NCBI GenBank assembly: GCA_947495555.1
Contig: CANLZI010000001.1
Span: 1,340,861-1,404,860 of the forward strand
Direction of reading: 5' to 3'
From: an uncultured Erythrobacter sp.
GTDB lineage: Bacteria > Pseudomonadota > Alphaproteobacteria > Sphingomonadales > Sphingomonadaceae
DNA: 64,000 nt
Within the stretch, counting starts at the first letter, position 1; every line of letters begins with the position of its first letter. Both the position numbers and the translations under genes were made by a program. Positions 63,091 to 64,000 of the stretch are shown here, piece by piece. The notes below the pieces were generated by a model. That model made no database searches. It was not told where the DNA came from and saw only the letters and a program-made list of their open reading frames with translations.

Positions 63091-64000
63091 TGCCGGACTC
63101 TTTCTTCAAGGCCTCTGCAATGCGCTCAGCCAGTGCCATAGCAACGTCCAGCTTGGGCATCTCTTCAAGGCTTTCTACGCCAGACTCGCTGATGATGTGG
63201 ACCAGATTGTCATCTCCGCCCATCACATCGCCCGACACGTCATTGGCAATGATCCAGTCAGCAGCCTTGCGCTTGCGCTTCGTCTTGGCGTGATCGATGA
63301 CTTTCTCGGTTTCGGCGGCAAAGCCGATAACCAGCTGCGGGCGGTCATCACCCACCGCAACATTGGTGAGAATGTCGGGATTTTCCTCCAACACCAGGGC
63401 CGGCGGGGCAGAGCCGCGCTTCTTCATCTTCTCGCCGCGATATTCCTTGGGCCGCCAATCAGCGACAGCGGCCACCATCACGGCAACGTCGGCTGGCAAG
63501 GATGATTTGACCGCTTTGGACATATCCTCGGCGCTTTCGACATTGATCCGGTCAACCCCATCGGGCGTCTTGAGCGACACCGGACCGGCCACCAGTGTTA
63601 CCTTGGCACCCAGCGCTGCGGTGGCTGCGGCAATCGCAAAGCCTTGTTTGCCCGAGGACCGGTTAGCGATGTAACGCACCGGATCGATCGCTTCCCAAGT
63701 TGGGCCAGCGGTAATTACAATGTGGCGACCCTTAAGCGGTCTGTGGCCCTTTTTGACGGCAAAGGCCTGGCCGCCCAGCACGTCTTCATCAGAGCTTTCA
63801 ATTGCGGCAGGGACAACCGCCTGTTCTTCGTCTGCATCTTCAGCCAGCGGCTCTGGCGGAGCATCGCCCGCGCCTGTCTTGACCAAATGGTTGATCGCCT
63901 CGGGATCGGTTGGCGGTGCAGAACTGGCCCCGCCTTTGGATGCCAGCAAGGGTCCACCCAGATCAGGCACGGCGTCAGGATCGACATCGTCTTCGATCAC
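63083..64000 (-). CDS. coaBC: Phosphopantothenoylcysteine decarboxylase/phosphopantothenate-cysteine ligase, C-terminal part
   Basis: This is the 3' part of the gene; the 5' part lies beyond the right edge. The visible 305 residues include an acidic, Ala/Pro-rich linker (about 1-80) and the CoaB ligase domain: [47 protein letters not shown], and [10 protein letters not shown]. CoaB joins phosphopantothenate with Cys (CTP-dependent) and CoaC, presumably off the window, decarboxylates the product for coenzyme A. Confidence 0.92.
   Translation of the reverse strand: MIEDDVDPDAVPDLGGPLLASKGGASSAPPTDPEAINHLVKTGAGDAPPEPLAEDADEEQAVVPAAIESSDEDVLGGQAFAVKKGHRPLKGRHIVITAGPTWEAIDPVRYIANRSSGKQGFAIAAATAALGAKVTLVAGPVSLKTPDGVDRINVESAEDMSKAVKSSLPADVAVMVAAVADWRPKEYRGEKMKKRGSAPPALVLEENPDILTNVAVGDDRPQLVIGFAAETEKVIDHAKTKRKRKAADWIIANDVSGDVMGGDDNLVHIISESGVESLEEMPKLDVAMALAERIAEALKKESGNE

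Noticed and set aside
1..64000. CRISPR arrays, prophage, insertion sequences or integrative elements
   Set aside because: No regularly spaced repeats, transposase, integrase, terminase or tail genes are seen; the tRNA-Gln gene has no neighbouring integrase or duplicated 3' end.

Overview
The window looks like chromosome from an alphaproteobacterium of the order Sphingomonadales, most likely family Erythrobacteraceae. The basis is the PhyR/NepR/EcfG general stress system with GGAAC-N16-CGTT promoters, the protein sequences (ClpS, LptF/LptG, GlmM, AcnA, MurJ, SecB) and a moderately GC-rich composition. Genes are dense and often share 1-8 bp overlaps. There is one tRNA. I see no rRNA, CRISPR array, insertion sequence, integrase or prophage gene.

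Region by region. 1-7.1 kb: a phasin with a histone-like N-terminal tail behind two PhaR-type palindromes, clpS, the lptF-lptG-GNAT operon, a membrane fatty acid desaturase and a large acetyltransferase-like protein. 7.4-11.0 kb: a complete general stress response locus (phyR, a CHASE/HWE sensor kinase, nepR-ecfG) with EcfG promoters readable in front of phyR and, overlapping each other on both strands, in front of the kinase and nepR. 11.1-16.7 kb: Fe superoxide dismutase, a dicarboxylate-type symporter, glmM-DUF1272-thiD, a LOG-family protein and tRNA-Gln(CTG). 16.7-19.3 kb: an unassigned divergent pair, a fold-type-I PLP enzyme and an ATP-grasp ligase, sharing a promoter that holds a perfect 14-bp palindrome. 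19.4-23.1 kb: ppx/gppA-rlmE, a membrane cytochrome c and prephenate dehydratase. 23.1-29.9 kb: a tightly coupled seven-gene operon of the MoxR/DUF58/DUF4129/DUF4350/SpoIIM/RDD type ending in a GNAT. 29.9-32.0 kb: isoaspartyl peptidase and a short-chain dehydrogenase.

32.0-36.1 kb is the most interesting region. It holds a bufferin-type RiPP locus: an MNIO (DUF692) maturase and its DUF2063 partner on the minus strand, and the four-cysteine DUF2282 precursor, a DoxX protein, a SigF-type ECF sigma factor and its NrsF anti-sigma factor on the plus strand. The 462-bp gap between the two arms contains two back-to-back copies of GTAACG-N16-CGAA, one facing each way, which would put both arms under the locus's own sigma factor.

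36.1-64 kb is mostly core metabolism and envelope: zntB-like transporter, ispG, a class II histone deacetylase-like protein, an FAD/NAD(P) oxidoreductase, two L,D-transpeptidases, an EamA transporter, acnA with a rhodanese lipoprotein, ruvA-orphan-ruvB, aroC, katG, a LytTR membrane regulator next to a DUF2306 protein, Smr-MltA-Tim44, secB-murJ, trpS, a DUF4136 lipoprotein, dut and the C-terminal part of coaBC, which runs off the right edge. The orphan gene between ruvA and ruvB is visibly poorer in GC than its neighbours.
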